DNA of 64,000 nt from Clostridia bacterium (GCA_910576205.1 CAJTHL010000001.1:372001-436000); one strand, 5' to 3'; shown: positions 1 to 8,122, numbered from the stretch's first letter. Made by a program: numbers and translations. Notes: generated by a model not told the origin, from the letters alone.

Positions 1-486
1 CTCATTTTTCCCATATCCCTCCTCGCTGACAATCCTTGACACGTCGGAAGGATATCCGGGAATCACATAATGGCGATACACTTTAAGTCCCAGCGCCTCC
101 AGCTTCTTCTGGTAAGCGGAAGCGCTGGGCTGGTCCTGGAACTGGGTCAGCACCACGCTGCTCACATACAGCCCATAGCCGTTGAAGGCGTCAATAAGAC
201 GCAGCACATCCGCATCGTAGGTGATGCCGTAGTCCCCCCGCTTTTTATTCTTCTCAATGTCCCCGGCATTGATGGCAATCACCACCTCCGCCTGGGCCTT
301 CAGCTGGGCCAGCATGCGGATTTTGCTGTCCGGCTGGAAACCGGGCAATACCCGGGACGCGTGAAAATCGTCAAACAGCTTGCCGCCAAACTCCATATAC
401 AGTTTGCCGCCAAACTGGCCGATACGCTTTCGAATCTGCTCCGACTGCATTTCCAGATACTTTTCATTGTCAAATCCTGATCTCAT
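1..486 (-). CDS. DUF1846 family protein (N-terminal part, runs off left edge)
   Basis: About 162 N-terminal residues are visible, starting MRSGFDNEKYLEMQSEQIR; the family is normally about 500 residues, so most of the gene lies outside the window. The visible part carries typical family stretches: FDNEKYLEMQ, GGKLYMEFGGKLFDDFHASR, and the segment around residues 70-85 that places INAGDIEKNKKRGDYG. DUF1846 proteins are conserved in Firmicutes, but I know of no firmly established role. The ATG at 486 is preceded by a good AGGGGG ribosome site. The reading frame stays open upstream to another ATG at 633, which would add 49 residues; family resemblance favours the start at 486. Confidence 0.85.
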   Translation of the reverse strand, partial: MRSGFDNEKYLEMQSEQIRKRIGQFGGKLYMEFGGKLFDDFHASRVLPGFQPDSKIRMLAQLKAQAEVVIAINAGDIEKNKKRGDYGITYDADVLRLIDAFNGYGLYVSSVVLTQFQDQPSASAYQKKLEALGLKVYRHYVIPGYPSDVSRIVSEEGYGKNE

Positions 487-535
487 TTGTGTGCCCCCTG
501 CATATATCCAAACATTTTTCCGGTTGATTTTCTCC

Positions 536-556
536 GGCCGGATCTGTCCTCCGGCC
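536..556 (-). promoter_or_regulatory. Hairpin in the leader of the DUF1846 gene
   Basis: GGCCGGA and TCCGGCC form a 7-bp stem with a 7-nt loop. It lies between the promoter at 651-679 and the ATG at 486, so it would be in the 5' leader, or inside coding sequence if translation starts at 633. The rest of 487-650 shows no other gene. Function is unknown. Confidence 0.4.
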
Positions 557-650
557 GCTGGCCCCTCTGGGATTCCGTAGTAGTCCTCCGTCTGTTCCGG
601 ACCCTCCAAAAGATACACTTTACCAGCCAGCATATCTGCTCTATCTCTAG

Positions 651-679
651 ATTATAGCGAAGTTTTCCCTTTGATACAA
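651..679 (-). promoter_or_regulatory. Sigma-A promoter for the DUF1846 gene
   Basis: Reading the minus strand, a -35 box TTGTAT (674-679) and a perfect -10 box TATAAT (651-656) are separated by exactly 17 bp. Transcription would start near 644, giving a leader of about 158 nt to the ATG at 486. Confidence 0.75.
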
Positions 680-760
680 TATTTTTCTTTTCTTTTTCTT
701 CACTTGTTTTTATCCCTGGAAATTCTCTGGCCCAGGAGCCCGGATATCGAAAAGAATTTA

Positions 761-782
761 AGCCCGGCTTTTCCGCCGGGCT
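761..782 (-). terminator. Intrinsic terminator of the feo operon
   Basis: On the minus strand AGCCCGGC and GCCGGGCT form an 8-bp GC-rich stem. It is followed by an AT-rich stretch ending in TTTT, 27 nt after the stop of the Cys-rich protein gene. Confidence 0.75.
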
Positions 783-808
783 CCTGCATTTCCTGTCTTC
801 AGTTTATT

Positions 809-970
809 CTATTTCCCTTTTTCCTCCCGGTCTCCACAGCCACAGCAGCCATCCTGGCAGCCGCAGCTACAGCCTCCGCAGCATCTTCCGGATTTTTTAT
901 CCCTCCAGATAACGCGTACTGCCGCCCCTGCGGCGGCCAGCACTACCGCCCCTACGATAAAGGTTCCCAT
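809..970 (-). CDS. FeoB-associated Cys-rich membrane protein
   Basis: A 53-residue protein with one N-terminal membrane helix (MGTFIVGAVVLAAAGAAVRV). It is followed by a short basic linker and a cluster of eight cysteines (CCGGCSCGCQDGCCGC) at residues 30-45. Small proteins of this design directly after feoB are a recognised family in clostridia and are thought to assist Fe2+ uptake; the mechanism is not established. Its ATG overlaps the last base of the feoB TAA stop (TAATG), so translation is probably coupled. The same frame stays open upstream inside feoB, but only the short form matches the family. Confidence 0.85.
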   Translation of the reverse strand: MGTFIVGAVVLAAAGAAVRVIWRDKKSGRCCGGCSCGCQDGCCGCGDREEKGK

Positions 971-3120
971 TACGCCTTCGCCATTCCTTTCATTTTTACC
1001 CCCAGTCTGCCGGTATCCTTGTTTGGCCGGATCATCAGCCACACAAAGGCCGCCAGCATTGCCAGCGCCACCACCACGCCGATGCCGAAAGTTCCCGCAG
1101 TGATAAACGTTCCGATCTGGTAAATGCAGAGAGATACACAGTAGGCCAGTCCGCACTGATACCCTATGGCAAACCAGAACCACTTCCGGTTATTCATCTC
1201 TCTTCTGATAGCTCCCATTGCCGCAAAGCAGGGGGCGCACAGGAGGTTAAACACCAGAAAGCTGTATGCGCCGACCGCCGTGATGCAGCCGGAAAGCTGC
1301 CCCCAGAACTCTGCGCCGTCCTCCGCCACCTCTGCAAATCCAAAGAGAAGCCCCAGGGTTCCCACTACATTTTCCTTTGCAATAAGGCCTGTGACTGCCG
1401 CAACCGACATTTTCCAGCCCTGGCCGCCCTGGGTCCAGCCAAGGGGGGCAAATATCCACGCAAAGGTATTTCCAATAGCCGCCAGAATGCTGTCCTCCAG
1501 CTCCACGGCCCCGAATCCTTCCGCTCCCCATCCGTAGCTCATAAGGAACCACAGCACAATGGTGGATAAGAGAATAATGGTTCCCGCCTTTTTGATGAAG
1601 GACCAGCCCCTCTCCCACATGCTCCGAAGGACATTTCCCACTGTGGGCATGTGATAGGCCGGAAGCTCCATAACAAAGGGCGCAGGATTCCCTGCAAACA
1701 TTTTTGTCTTTTTCAGCAGAATGCCGGAGCAGATAATTGCCGCAATTCCCACAAAGTATGCGCTGGGAGCCACCCAGAAGGCGCCGTCAAAGAGCGCGCC
1801 CGCAATTAGGGCAATAATCGGAAGCTTGGCGCCGCAGGGCACAAAGGTAGTGGTCATAATAGTCATCTTCCGGTCCCTGTCATTTTCAATGGTTCTGGAC
1901 GCCATTATCCCCGGAACCCCACAGCCGCTTCCAATCAGCATGGGGATAAAGGACTTTCCGGAAAGACCAAACTTACGGAAAATCCGGTCCATAATAAAAG
2001 CAATCCGCGCCATATACCCGCAGGATTCCAGAAATGCCAGAAAGAGAAACAGCACCAGCATCTGGGGCACAAATCCAAGCACGCCTCCCACGCCGGCAAC
2101 AATGCCGTCCAGTATCAACCCTTGAAGCCACTCTGCACAGTTTACGCTCACCAGAATCCCCTCAATGGCCGGGGGAATAATCTCCCCAAACAGCACGTCG
2201 TTTGTCCAGTCTGTCATGAGGGCTCCCACGCTGGTTACAGATACATAATACACCAGAAACATAACGGCTGCAAATATGGGAAGGGCCAGAATACGGTTTG
2301 TGACAATACGGTCAATTTTATCCGATACAGACATCCCGGCTTTCTTCGCCTTCTTTAGGCATTTCCCCATTATAGAAGAGATAAAATTATACCGCTCATT
2401 GGTAATAATGCTCTCCGAATCGTCCTCCAGCGCCTTCTCCAGTCCATTGATTAAATTCTCCACATCCGGCACACAAGACAACTGCTGGCTGATTTTGTCA
2501 TCCCTCTCCAGAAGCTTAATGGCAAAAAATCTCTTCTGGGCTTCCGGCACAGTATCCCCAAGAAGGGACTCTATATCATGTAATACATTTTCCACCTTTT
2601 TATCAAAGGTATGTACATGAGCCTGCTCCCCGCCGCAGGCTGCCTGGACGGCCATCTGGGCTGCTTCCCTGATTCCCGTACCTTTCAAGGCGGAAATACG
2701 GACTACCTGGCAGCCAAGAGCTGCGCTCAGTTTTTCCATATAGAGCTCATCGCCGTTTTTCTCCACAATATCCATCATATTTACGGCCATAACCACCGGA
2801 ATTCCCAGCTCCGTCAGCTGGGTGGAGAGATACAGGTTCCGCTCCAGGTTCGTGCCGTCCACAATATTTAAAATGACATCAGGCCTCTCGGTAATGAGAT
2901 AATTCCGGGCCACCACTTCCTCCAGGGTATAGGGGGACAGGGAATAGATTCCCGGAAGATCTATAATGGTCACATCATTGTTTCCTTTTAATTTCCCTTC
3001 CTTTTTCTCGACCGTAACGCCTGGCCAGTTCCCCACAAACTGATTGGAACCAGTCAGTGCGTTAAACAAGGTGGTTTTGCCGCTGTTTGGATTTCCGGCA
3101 AGCGCAATCTTTACTGACAT
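970..3120 (-). CDS. feoB: Ferrous iron transport protein B
   Basis: A 716-residue Fe2+ transporter with an N-terminal GTPase domain. Visible motifs are GNPNSGKT (G1, residues 9-16), DLPG (G3), NMMD (G4) and SALKG (G5). A helical GDI-like region follows, then a membrane domain of about ten helices with the conserved GSGCGVPGIMASRTIEND gate segment. The ATG at 3120 was chosen because GGAGGAG lies just upstream and MSVKIALAGNPN is the usual family start. A GTG 69 bases further upstream is in frame but has no ribosome site and would read through the inverted repeat at 3135-3152. It is third in the operon after two feoA genes and is presumably Fur controlled. Confidence 0.96.
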   Translation of the reverse strand: MSVKIALAGNPNSGKTTLFNALTGSNQFVGNWPGVTVEKKEGKLKGNNDVTIIDLPGIYSLSPYTLEEVVARNYLITERPDVILNIVDGTNLERNLYLSTQLTELGIPVVMAVNMMDIVEKNGDELYMEKLSAALGCQVVRISALKGTGIREAAQMAVQAACGGEQAHVHTFDKKVENVLHDIESLLGDTVPEAQKRFFAIKLLERDDKISQQLSCVPDVENLINGLEKALEDDSESIITNERYNFISSIMGKCLKKAKKAGMSVSDKIDRIVTNRILALPIFAAVMFLVYYVSVTSVGALMTDWTNDVLFGEIIPPAIEGILVSVNCAEWLQGLILDGIVAGVGGVLGFVPQMLVLFLFLAFLESCGYMARIAFIMDRIFRKFGLSGKSFIPMLIGSGCGVPGIMASRTIENDRDRKMTIMTTTFVPCGAKLPIIALIAGALFDGAFWVAPSAYFVGIAAIICSGILLKKTKMFAGNPAPFVMELPAYHMPTVGNVLRSMWERGWSFIKKAGTIILLSTIVLWFLMSYGWGAEGFGAVELEDSILAAIGNTFAWIFAPLGWTQGGQGWKMSVAAVTGLIAKENVVGTLGLLFGFAEVAEDGAEFWGQLSGCITAVGAYSFLVFNLLCAPCFAAMGAIRREMNNRKWFWFAIGYQCGLAYCVSLCIYQIGTFITAGTFGIGVVVALAMLAAFVWLMIRPNKDTGRLGVKMKGMAKA

Positions 3121-3134
3121 TTTCTCCTCCTCAT

Positions 3135-3152
3135 AGTTAGTTTTTACTAACT
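3135..3152. promoter_or_regulatory. Perfect inverted repeat between feoA and feoB
   Basis: AGTTAGT-TTTT-ACTAACT is a perfect 7-bp inverted repeat immediately upstream of the feoB ribosome site. It could be an operator for a DtxR/MntR-type regulator, or an RNA hairpin acting on feoB translation. The sequence alone does not decide between these. Confidence 0.5.
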
Positions 3153-3232
3153 CATTTTCTCTTATCATCTGTTTCAGCAGATCTTCCACAGCCGTTTTGT
3201 TTCTTCAAAAACAGCCCCGGCTCTCTTTCCGC

Positions 3233-3454
3233 CTACTGAACCTCTACCATCTGGGCGTCCTCTTTTCGCAGAGACAATTCATAGCCCCGGACACTCACCT
3301 CTACCGGATCCCCCAGGGGCGCCACCCTGCGGACATAAATTTGCGTTCCCTTTGTGATTCCCATGTCCATGATCCGACGTTTTACAGCGCCCTCCCCATG
3401 CAGCTTTACAACGGAAACCGTCTGTCCGATGGCCGCATTCCTCAATGTCTGCAT
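3233..3454 (-). CDS. feoA: FeoA domain protein (second copy)
   Basis: A 73-residue SH3-like FeoA protein. It shows the family pattern of an N-terminal VVKLHGEGAVKRRIMDMGITKGT segment (R-R-M-D-M-G-I) and a C-terminal GYELSLRKEDAQMVEV strand. FeoA is cytoplasmic and modulates the FeoB GTPase. It lies 42 nt after the first feoA and 112 nt before feoB. The two feoA genes are clearly diverged, so they may not be interchangeable. Confidence 0.92.
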   Translation of the reverse strand: MQTLRNAAIGQTVSVVKLHGEGAVKRRIMDMGITKGTQIYVRRVAPLGDPVEVSVRGYELSLRKEDAQMVEVQ

Positions 3455-3496
3455 CCTGTTTCTCCTTTCTCCCGGCCGCGTTTCCCGGGGTCTTTT

Positions 3497-3709
3497 TCAA
3501 GCTACCATAATCCTGTTTGCCAGACCGCGGTTTAACGCTATCCGGACTCCTTTTACCAGGAGAATCATCCCGGCTGCATTTTCTCCAAGAACCTCAATCT
3601 CAGACCCTGTCGTAAATCCCAGATCCTGAAGATGCCGGATCATTTCATCTTTTCCGCAAACACCCGTAACCACGCGCTTCTCCCCGATACCAGCCAATGC
3701 CAGAGCCAT
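3497..3709 (-). CDS. feoA: FeoA domain protein (first copy)
   Basis: A 70-residue FeoA protein: MALALAGIGEKRVVTGVCG, then a DEMIRHLQDLGFTTGSEIEVL core and a C-terminal VKGVRIALNRGLANRIMV strand. It is the first gene of the iron uptake operon. The ATG at 3709 follows an AGGAAAGGGG ribosome site. An ATG at 3757 in the same frame would lie only about 10 bases after the -10 box with no ribosome site, so it was rejected. A Fur box precedes the promoter. Confidence 0.9.
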   Translation of the reverse strand: MALALAGIGEKRVVTGVCGKDEMIRHLQDLGFTTGSEIEVLGENAAGMILLVKGVRIALNRGLANRIMVA

Positions 3710-3767
3710 CCTGTTTCCCCTTTCCTGTGAATTCCAATTACTGATAACGACTTTCATTTACATTGTA

Positions 3768-3796
3768 ATTATATTCCTCTCGGGTATTTTTGTCAA
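3768..3796 (-). promoter_or_regulatory. Sigma-A promoter of the feo operon
   Basis: On the minus strand a perfect TTGACA (3791-3796) and a perfect TATAAT (3768-3773) are separated by 17 bp. Transcription would begin near 3760, giving a leader of about 50 nt before the first feoA. Confidence 0.88.
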
Positions 3797-3804
3797 CATT
3801 TTTT

Positions 3805-3823
3805 GAAAATAATTTTCATTATC
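3805..3823. promoter_or_regulatory. Fur box upstream of the feo promoter
   Basis: GAAAATAATTTTCATTATC matches 16 of 19 positions of the classical Fur box GATAATGATTATCATTATC. It lies 8 bp upstream of the feo -35 box. Iron-responsive repression is the natural inference. Confidence 0.75.
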
Positions 3824-3878
3824 TAATCATAAATACTATCACCTGTTCTTTGCCGTTTTACTGATTGTCTATTTACGT

Positions 3879-3928
3879 CAAAAAGGCATTTCAAAACCCT
3901 GTATTCCGGTTCCTGAAATGCCTTTTTG
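3879..3928. terminator. Terminator after the M18 aminopeptidase gene
   Basis: A 15-bp perfect inverted repeat (CAAAAAGGCATTTCA and its complement) with a 20-nt loop. T-runs are built into both arms, so it can work in either direction. It separates the aminopeptidase gene from the feo promoter. Confidence 0.85.
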
Positions 3929-3983
3929 TTTTCATCTCTTAAAAATCTTATCCCACCTGGCGTCTTTCCCGACGCCCCGGCTC

Positions 3984-5363
3984 TTACGCTTCTCTAAGGA
4001 AGCTCCGGTAACATTTCAGCGCCTCGTAAACATCCGCCTTGCTGACAATCTCCCAGGGAGCATGCATGCACAGCACGGCCACGCCGCTATCAATAACATC
4101 CATGCCGTAATTTGCCAGGATATAGGCGATGGTTCCGCCGCCTCCCACATCAATTTTGCCCAGCTCGGCCGTCTGGAACGCCACGTTGTTTCTGTCCATA
4201 ATGGCCCGTAGGGCTGCCATATACTCTGCGTTGGCGTCGTTGGAGCCGCTCTTTCCCTTGCTGCCTGTATATTTGTTAAAGACAATACCATTGGCAAAAT
4301 AGGCCGCGTTCCTCTTCTCGAACACGTCCGCATAGAGGGGATCGTAGGCTGCGCTTACGTCGGAGGAAAGCATGCGGGAATTGCTCATGGCCCGGCGCAG
4401 CTTCAGATCCGAATACCCTTCCCTAAGCTCCAGAAGCTCTGCCAGTGAATTCTCGAAAAACCGGGACTTCATGCCCGTTGCTCCCACGCTTCCGATCTCC
4501 TCCTTATCCACCAGTATGCAGCAGGCCGTCTTTTCTGCCTTCTGTAAATCCAGCATCGCCATCAGCGAGGTAAACGCGCACACCCTGTCGTCCTGCCCGT
4601 AGGACATAATCATGCTGCGATCCACGCCGCAGTCCCGGGCTTTTCCCGCCGGCACAATCTCCAGCTCCGCGGACAGGAAATCCGCCTCCTCCATATCGTA
4701 ACGCTCCTTTAAAAGGCGCAGCACATTTGCCTGCACAGCCTCTTTCTCCACGCCCTCCAGAGGACGGCTTCCAAAGAGAAGATCCAGCTGCTCTCCCTCT
4801 ATCATCTTGGCTCCTGTCTTTTCCAGCTGCTTTGCGGACAAATGAATCAGAAGATCGGTAAAAGCAAATACGGGATCCTCCTCCTTCTCCCCTATGGTGA
4901 TCTCCACCCTGGTTCCGTCCTTTTTCACCACCACCCCGTGGAGGGCCAGGGGAATAGCCACCCACTGGTATTTCTTGATGCCCCCATAGTAGTGGCCGTC
5001 CAGATAGGCAAATTCCGTGTCCTCATAGAGGGGCACCTGCTTTACGTCCACCCGGGGGGAATCGATATGAGCCCCCAGGATATTCATACCCTCCTCCAGG
5101 GGACGCTCCCCCAGATGATACAGCACCACGGACTTATCCATATGGGTAAGGTATACCTTATCCTGGGGCTTCAGGGCCTCCTTCTTGTCGATCAGCTCCT
5201 TCAGATCTCTATAACCCGCCTCCTTTGCCATCTCCACCGCGGTCTTTACGCATTCCCGCTCTGTCTTTCCCCTGTCCAGGCAGGTCTTATAGATATCGCA
5301 CGCCTTTTCCAGTTCCTTTAGCTGCTTCTCCTTGTAGGTCAGCCATACATTTTTTCTCTCCAT
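3984..5363 (-). CDS. M18 family aminopeptidase
   Basis: A 459-residue cytoplasmic zinc aminopeptidase of the aspartyl aminopeptidase / aminopeptidase I family. Metal-site landmarks are visible in order: GAHIDSPR near residue 95, DDRVCAFTSL in the middle, DKEEIGSVGATG with the catalytic Glu pair, and the C-terminal CMHAPWEIVSKADVYE with the last metal His. It probably trims N-terminal residues from peptides. The ATG at 5363 follows AAGGAGA at a slightly long spacing; an in-frame TTG at 5408 was rejected. It is flanked by terminators on both sides, so it appears to be a single-gene unit. Confidence 0.9.
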   Translation of the reverse strand: MERKNVWLTYKEKQLKELEKACDIYKTCLDRGKTERECVKTAVEMAKEAGYRDLKELIDKKEALKPQDKVYLTHMDKSVVLYHLGERPLEEGMNILGAHIDSPRVDVKQVPLYEDTEFAYLDGHYYGGIKKYQWVAIPLALHGVVVKKDGTRVEITIGEKEEDPVFAFTDLLIHLSAKQLEKTGAKMIEGEQLDLLFGSRPLEGVEKEAVQANVLRLLKERYDMEEADFLSAELEIVPAGKARDCGVDRSMIMSYGQDDRVCAFTSLMAMLDLQKAEKTACCILVDKEEIGSVGATGMKSRFFENSLAELLELREGYSDLKLRRAMSNSRMLSSDVSAAYDPLYADVFEKRNAAYFANGIVFNKYTGSKGKSGSNDANAEYMAALRAIMDRNNVAFQTAELGKIDVGGGGTIAYILANYGMDVIDSGVAVLCMHAPWEIVSKADVYEALKCYRSFLREA

Positions 5364-5447
5364 ATCGTCACTGTCTCTCCTTTTTCCTTCTACAAGAGTA
5401 TTTCCCAAAACAGATTCTATATTCCCGCCAGCTCCTTCTCCGGTAAA

Positions 5448-5485
5448 AAGGCCCTTTTCCTGCCGTCTGGCAGAAAAAAGGCCTT
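5448..5485 (-). terminator. Terminator after the small membrane protein gene
   Basis: On the minus strand a long interrupted hairpin (AAGGCC, TTTT and CTGCC steps pairing with GGCAG, AAAA and GGCCTT) is followed by TTTTT. It lies about 25 nt after the stop at 5510. Confidence 0.85.
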
Positions 5486-5509
5486 CCTTCAGCTATCCAA
5501 ACCTAAGTC

Positions 5510-5830
5510 TTATTCAAACTGATCCCAGCTGCTTCTCATAAGCGCGTAGGTGATAAGCGGGAATAAGATTGCGGAGATAAGGGATTTTACGATCCCCTGT
5601 CCTCCAACCACGTTGATAATGAGATTCAGTACAGAAGTTCCGATCAGTATATAGAAGCCCATCTTCTTCTGTTTAAACAGAAGCATGCAGACGCCCACGA
5701 TCAAGATCACCTCCAGAATCACGCTCACCCACAGAACGGGCACCAGAAGCGCCAGCGGAATGCACAGAAGCCCTATAATTGCATTCAAAACCAATACGAT
5801 CCACAACCATACTTTTAATCCTGTTGACAT
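5510..5830 (-). CDS. Small polytopic membrane protein, unknown function
   Basis: I do not recognise a named family. The 106-residue product is almost wholly hydrophobic, with about four predicted membrane segments: WLWIVLVLNAIIGLLCIPLA, VLWVSVILEVILIVGVCMLLF, FYILIGTSVLNLIINVV and a shorter last one. A KQKK loop separates the second and third. The ATG at 5830 follows AAGGGGGA at 7 nt and is preferred over an in-frame ATG 18 bases upstream. It sits alone between the V-ATPase operon and a strong terminator. Confidence 0.7.
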   Translation of the reverse strand: MSTGLKVWLWIVLVLNAIIGLLCIPLALLVPVLWVSVILEVILIVGVCMLLFKQKKMGFYILIGTSVLNLIINVVGGQGIVKSLISAILFPLITYALMRSSWDQFE

Positions 5831-5871
5831 AATATTGTCCCCCTTCATCTTATAATGTAAATATATTTTTC

Positions 5872-5889
5872 CGGCATTTTTTTATGCCG
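5872..5889 (-). terminator. Weak hairpin after the V-ATPase operon
   Basis: CGGCAT and ATGCCG form a 6-bp stem around a homopolymeric six-base loop, just after the atpD stop. The sequence after it on the minus strand is AT-rich but has no clean T-run, so terminator strength is doubtful. Confidence 0.4.
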
Positions 5890-5895
5890 CAAATT

Positions 5896-6564
5896 TTAAG
5901 CCCTCTTCTGTTTCTCTTTGTAATGATGGGCCTCCTCCAGCATCATATCCTTTACCTTCATCAGACGGATCTGGGTGCTTCGCTCATTCTCGTCCAGTTT
6001 CATGGTAATGTACTTAATGTTGGCCTGTGCCTGCGGAATGATTACATGCTCCAGAGCGTTTACACGGCGGCGGGTCTTTTCAATCTCACTGGCCATAAGC
6101 TGGCAGGCCTTTTCTTTCTCCGCCAATACAAGCATATCCGGCAATATATCCGCCAGAGACTTTACCGCATCGTCCAGATCGCTGGAGGTAAACGCAAAAC
6201 CGTAAGCGTAGATATCGTTACTGTCTGCCGTCCTGGTCTTATACTCAAAGACCGGGGTATCCACACTCATAACATTCTTTTTGGATACCTCCAGATAAAC
6301 CTCCTGCTTAGGGGCCATAAGAGCCACATTCAGAATTTCTTCGGACATTCCCGCCTTTGCGATTACAAAGTTTGTGTTTGCAGACTTAATACCGGCCTCC
6401 ACTTTCTGCCTAAGCTCCATATTCTCCCGGACCAGGTCCATAAACTGACGCATCAGCTCATCCCGCTTATCCTTGAGGAGCTTATGTCCGCGGGTGGCGG
6501 TTGAAAGCTTCCTCTTCTGTCTGGTAAGCTCCATACGGGTTGGTGTCACCTGGGTAGATGCCAA
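5896..6564 (-). CDS. atpD: V-type ATP synthase subunit D
   Basis: A 222-residue rotor shaft subunit of the V/A-type ATPase. It has the family N-terminus VTPTRMELTRQKRKLSTATRGHKLLKDKRDEL and long coiled-coil helices at both ends (LEHVIIPQAQANIKYITMKLDENERS near the C-terminus). It turns inside the A3B3 head together with subunit F. The start appears to be a TTG at 6564: AGGTGA lies 5 nt upstream, and the next ATG (codon 11) would remove the conserved VTPT start. It is the last gene of the operon, separated from atpB by a 182-bp hairpin-rich spacer. Confidence 0.93.
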   Translation of the reverse strand: MASTQVTPTRMELTRQKRKLSTATRGHKLLKDKRDELMRQFMDLVRENMELRQKVEAGIKSANTNFVIAKAGMSEEILNVALMAPKQEVYLEVSKKNVMSVDTPVFEYKTRTADSNDIYAYGFAFTSSDLDDAVKSLADILPDMLVLAEKEKACQLMASEIEKTRRRVNALEHVIIPQAQANIKYITMKLDENERSTQIRLMKVKDMMLEEAHHYKEKQKRA

Positions 6565-6586
6565 TTAAATCACCTCTTTCTCTGCC

Positions 6587-6746
6587 TTTTCGTCCACGCC
6601 CGGCCCGGCGGTTTTCTTCGCCGGGCCCGCTCAAAATCACTTTGTGATTTTTCGCTGGTGGCATTCGCCACATGTGTCCGGAAACTCATAAGCTGCCTGG
6701 AGAGCAGGCTCTCCATTCATCTCATTCCTTTCCGTCCACGCCCGGC
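6587..6746. repeat. Hairpin-rich spacer bounded by direct repeats between atpB and atpD
   Basis: The sequence CGTCCACGCCCGGC occurs at both ends (near 6591-6604 and 6732-6745), each copy preceded by a C/T-rich tract. Between them lie four hairpins: 6602-6627 (9-bp stem), 6633-6651 (AAAATCAC/GTGATTTT), 6658-6671 (GTGGC/GCCAC) and 6699-6714 (GGAGAGC/GCTCTCC). A 27-codon minus-strand reading frame at 6637-6720 contains one CGEC motif, but nothing shows that it is translated. The arrangement looks like a small inserted element. Confidence 0.6.
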
Positions 6747-8120
6747 TCATTGCTTGCCATAATACAAGTCAAGATACTTGTCGTCGATACGTTTCAGCTC
6801 GCTTCTTGGCAGGATAGAAAGAAGTTTCCAGCCGATCTCCAGGGTTTCCTCAATATCCCGGTTTGTGGTATAGCCCTGGGAAACGTACTCCTTCTCAAAG
6901 GCATCCGCAAACTTAGCGTAGATCAGGTCAATATCAGACAGGGCGGCCTCACCCAGGATTACCATCAGCTCCTTGGCCTCCTTGCCTCGTGAATAAGCGG
7001 CAAAGAGCTGGTTCATGGTGTTGGAGTGGTCGGCCCGGGTCTTGCCCTCGCCGATACCCTTATCTTTCAGACGGGACAGAGAGGGAAGTACGTCGATAGG
7101 CGGCGTAATACCCTTACTGTAAAGCTCACGGCTTAAGATTACCTGGCCCTCCGTGATGTAACCGGTCAAGTCGGGAATGGGATGGGTCTTATCTCCCTCG
7201 GGCATGGTCAGAATGGGAATCATGGTGATACTGCCCTTTCTGCCCTTCTGGCGTCCTGCCCGCTCGTACAGGGTAGCCAGGTCCGTATACAGATATCCAG
7301 GATATCCACGACGTCCCGGAACCTCCTTACGGGCTGCGGACACCTCACGGAGCGCGTCTGCATAGTTGGTGATATCCGTCAGAATAACAAGCACGTGCAT
7401 ATCCTGCTCAAATGCCAGGTATTCCGCCGCTGTCAGCGCCATACGGGGCGTTGCAATACGCTCAACCGCAGGGTCGTTTGCCAGGTTGATAAAAAGGACG
7501 GTACGGTCAATGGCTCCCGTCTCCTTAAAGCTGTTAATAAAGAAGTTGGACTCCTCAAAGGTAATACCCATGGCGGCAAATACAACGGCGAAGGACTCGT
7601 CGCTTCCCCGTACCTTTGCCTGTCTGGCGATCTGTGCTCCCAGCTGTGCATGGGGCAGACCGGATGCGGAGAAAATGGGCAGCTTCTGCCCGCGGACCAG
7701 GGTATTCAGTCCGTCGATGGCGGACACGCCTGTCTGGATAAACTCGTTGGGGTAATCTCTGGCAGCCGGATTCATGGGCAGACCGTTGATATCCCTCCTC
7801 TCGTCTGGCAGGATCTCCGGGCCATTGTCAATGGGATGTCCCATTCCGTCAAATACACGGCCCAGCATATCGGCGGACACGCCCAGCTCCAGGGCTCTTC
7901 CCAGGAAACGCACCTTACTGTTGGACAGGTTGATACCGGTAGCGCTCTCATACAGCTGTACCAGAGCGTCGCTTCCGTTGATCTCCAGCACCTTGCACCG
8001 GCGGATTTCGCCGTTTGCCAGCTCGATCTCGCCCATTTCATCGTAGGTGACGCCTTCCACTCCCTGTACCAGCATCAGAGGGCCGGCAACTTCCTGTATT
8101 GTTCTATATTCCTTCGGCAT
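6747..8120 (-). CDS. atpB: V-type ATP synthase subunit B
   Basis: A 457-residue non-catalytic nucleotide-binding subunit of the A3B3 head. It has a beta-barrel start ([24 protein letters not shown]) and the FVNLANDPxxERxxTPR-type segment seen here as [17 protein letters not shown]. Also visible is the [23 protein letters not shown] stretch, seen here as [20 protein letters not shown]. The P-loop lysine region is replaced by [17 protein letters not shown], as expected for subunit B. It starts 2 bp after the atpA stop, so the two genes are translationally linked. Confidence 0.96.
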   Translation of the reverse strand: MPKEYRTIQEVAGPLMLVQGVEGVTYDEMGEIELANGEIRRCKVLEINGSDALVQLYESATGINLSNSKVRFLGRALELGVSADMLGRVFDGMGHPIDNGPEILPDERRDINGLPMNPAARDYPNEFIQTGVSAIDGLNTLVRGQKLPIFSASGLPHAQLGAQIARQAKVRGSDESFAVVFAAMGITFEESNFFINSFKETGAIDRTVLFINLANDPAVERIATPRMALTAAEYLAFEQDMHVLVILTDITNYADALREVSAARKEVPGRRGYPGYLYTDLATLYERAGRQKGRKGSITMIPILTMPEGDKTHPIPDLTGYITEGQVILSRELYSKGITPPIDVLPSLSRLKDKGIGEGKTRADHSNTMNQLFAAYSRGKEAKELMVILGEAALSDIDLIYAKFADAFEKEYVSQGYTTNRDIEETLEIGWKLLSILPRSELKRIDDKYLDLYYGKQ

Positions 8121-8122
8121 TT

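Noticed and set aside
809..1183. Longer 124-residue reading of the Cys-rich protein frame
   Set aside because: The first 71 residues lie inside feoB in another frame and resemble nothing; only the last 53 residues match the family.
3710..3757. Upstream ATG of the first feoA
   Set aside because: It lies about 10 bases after the -10 box without a ribosome site; the ATG at 3709 has a good site and the usual family start.
6482..6673. 63-codon minus-strand frame across the atpB-atpD spacer and the start of atpD
   Set aside because: It overlaps the conserved N-terminus of subunit D in another frame and has no family resemblance; the hairpins explain the spacer better.
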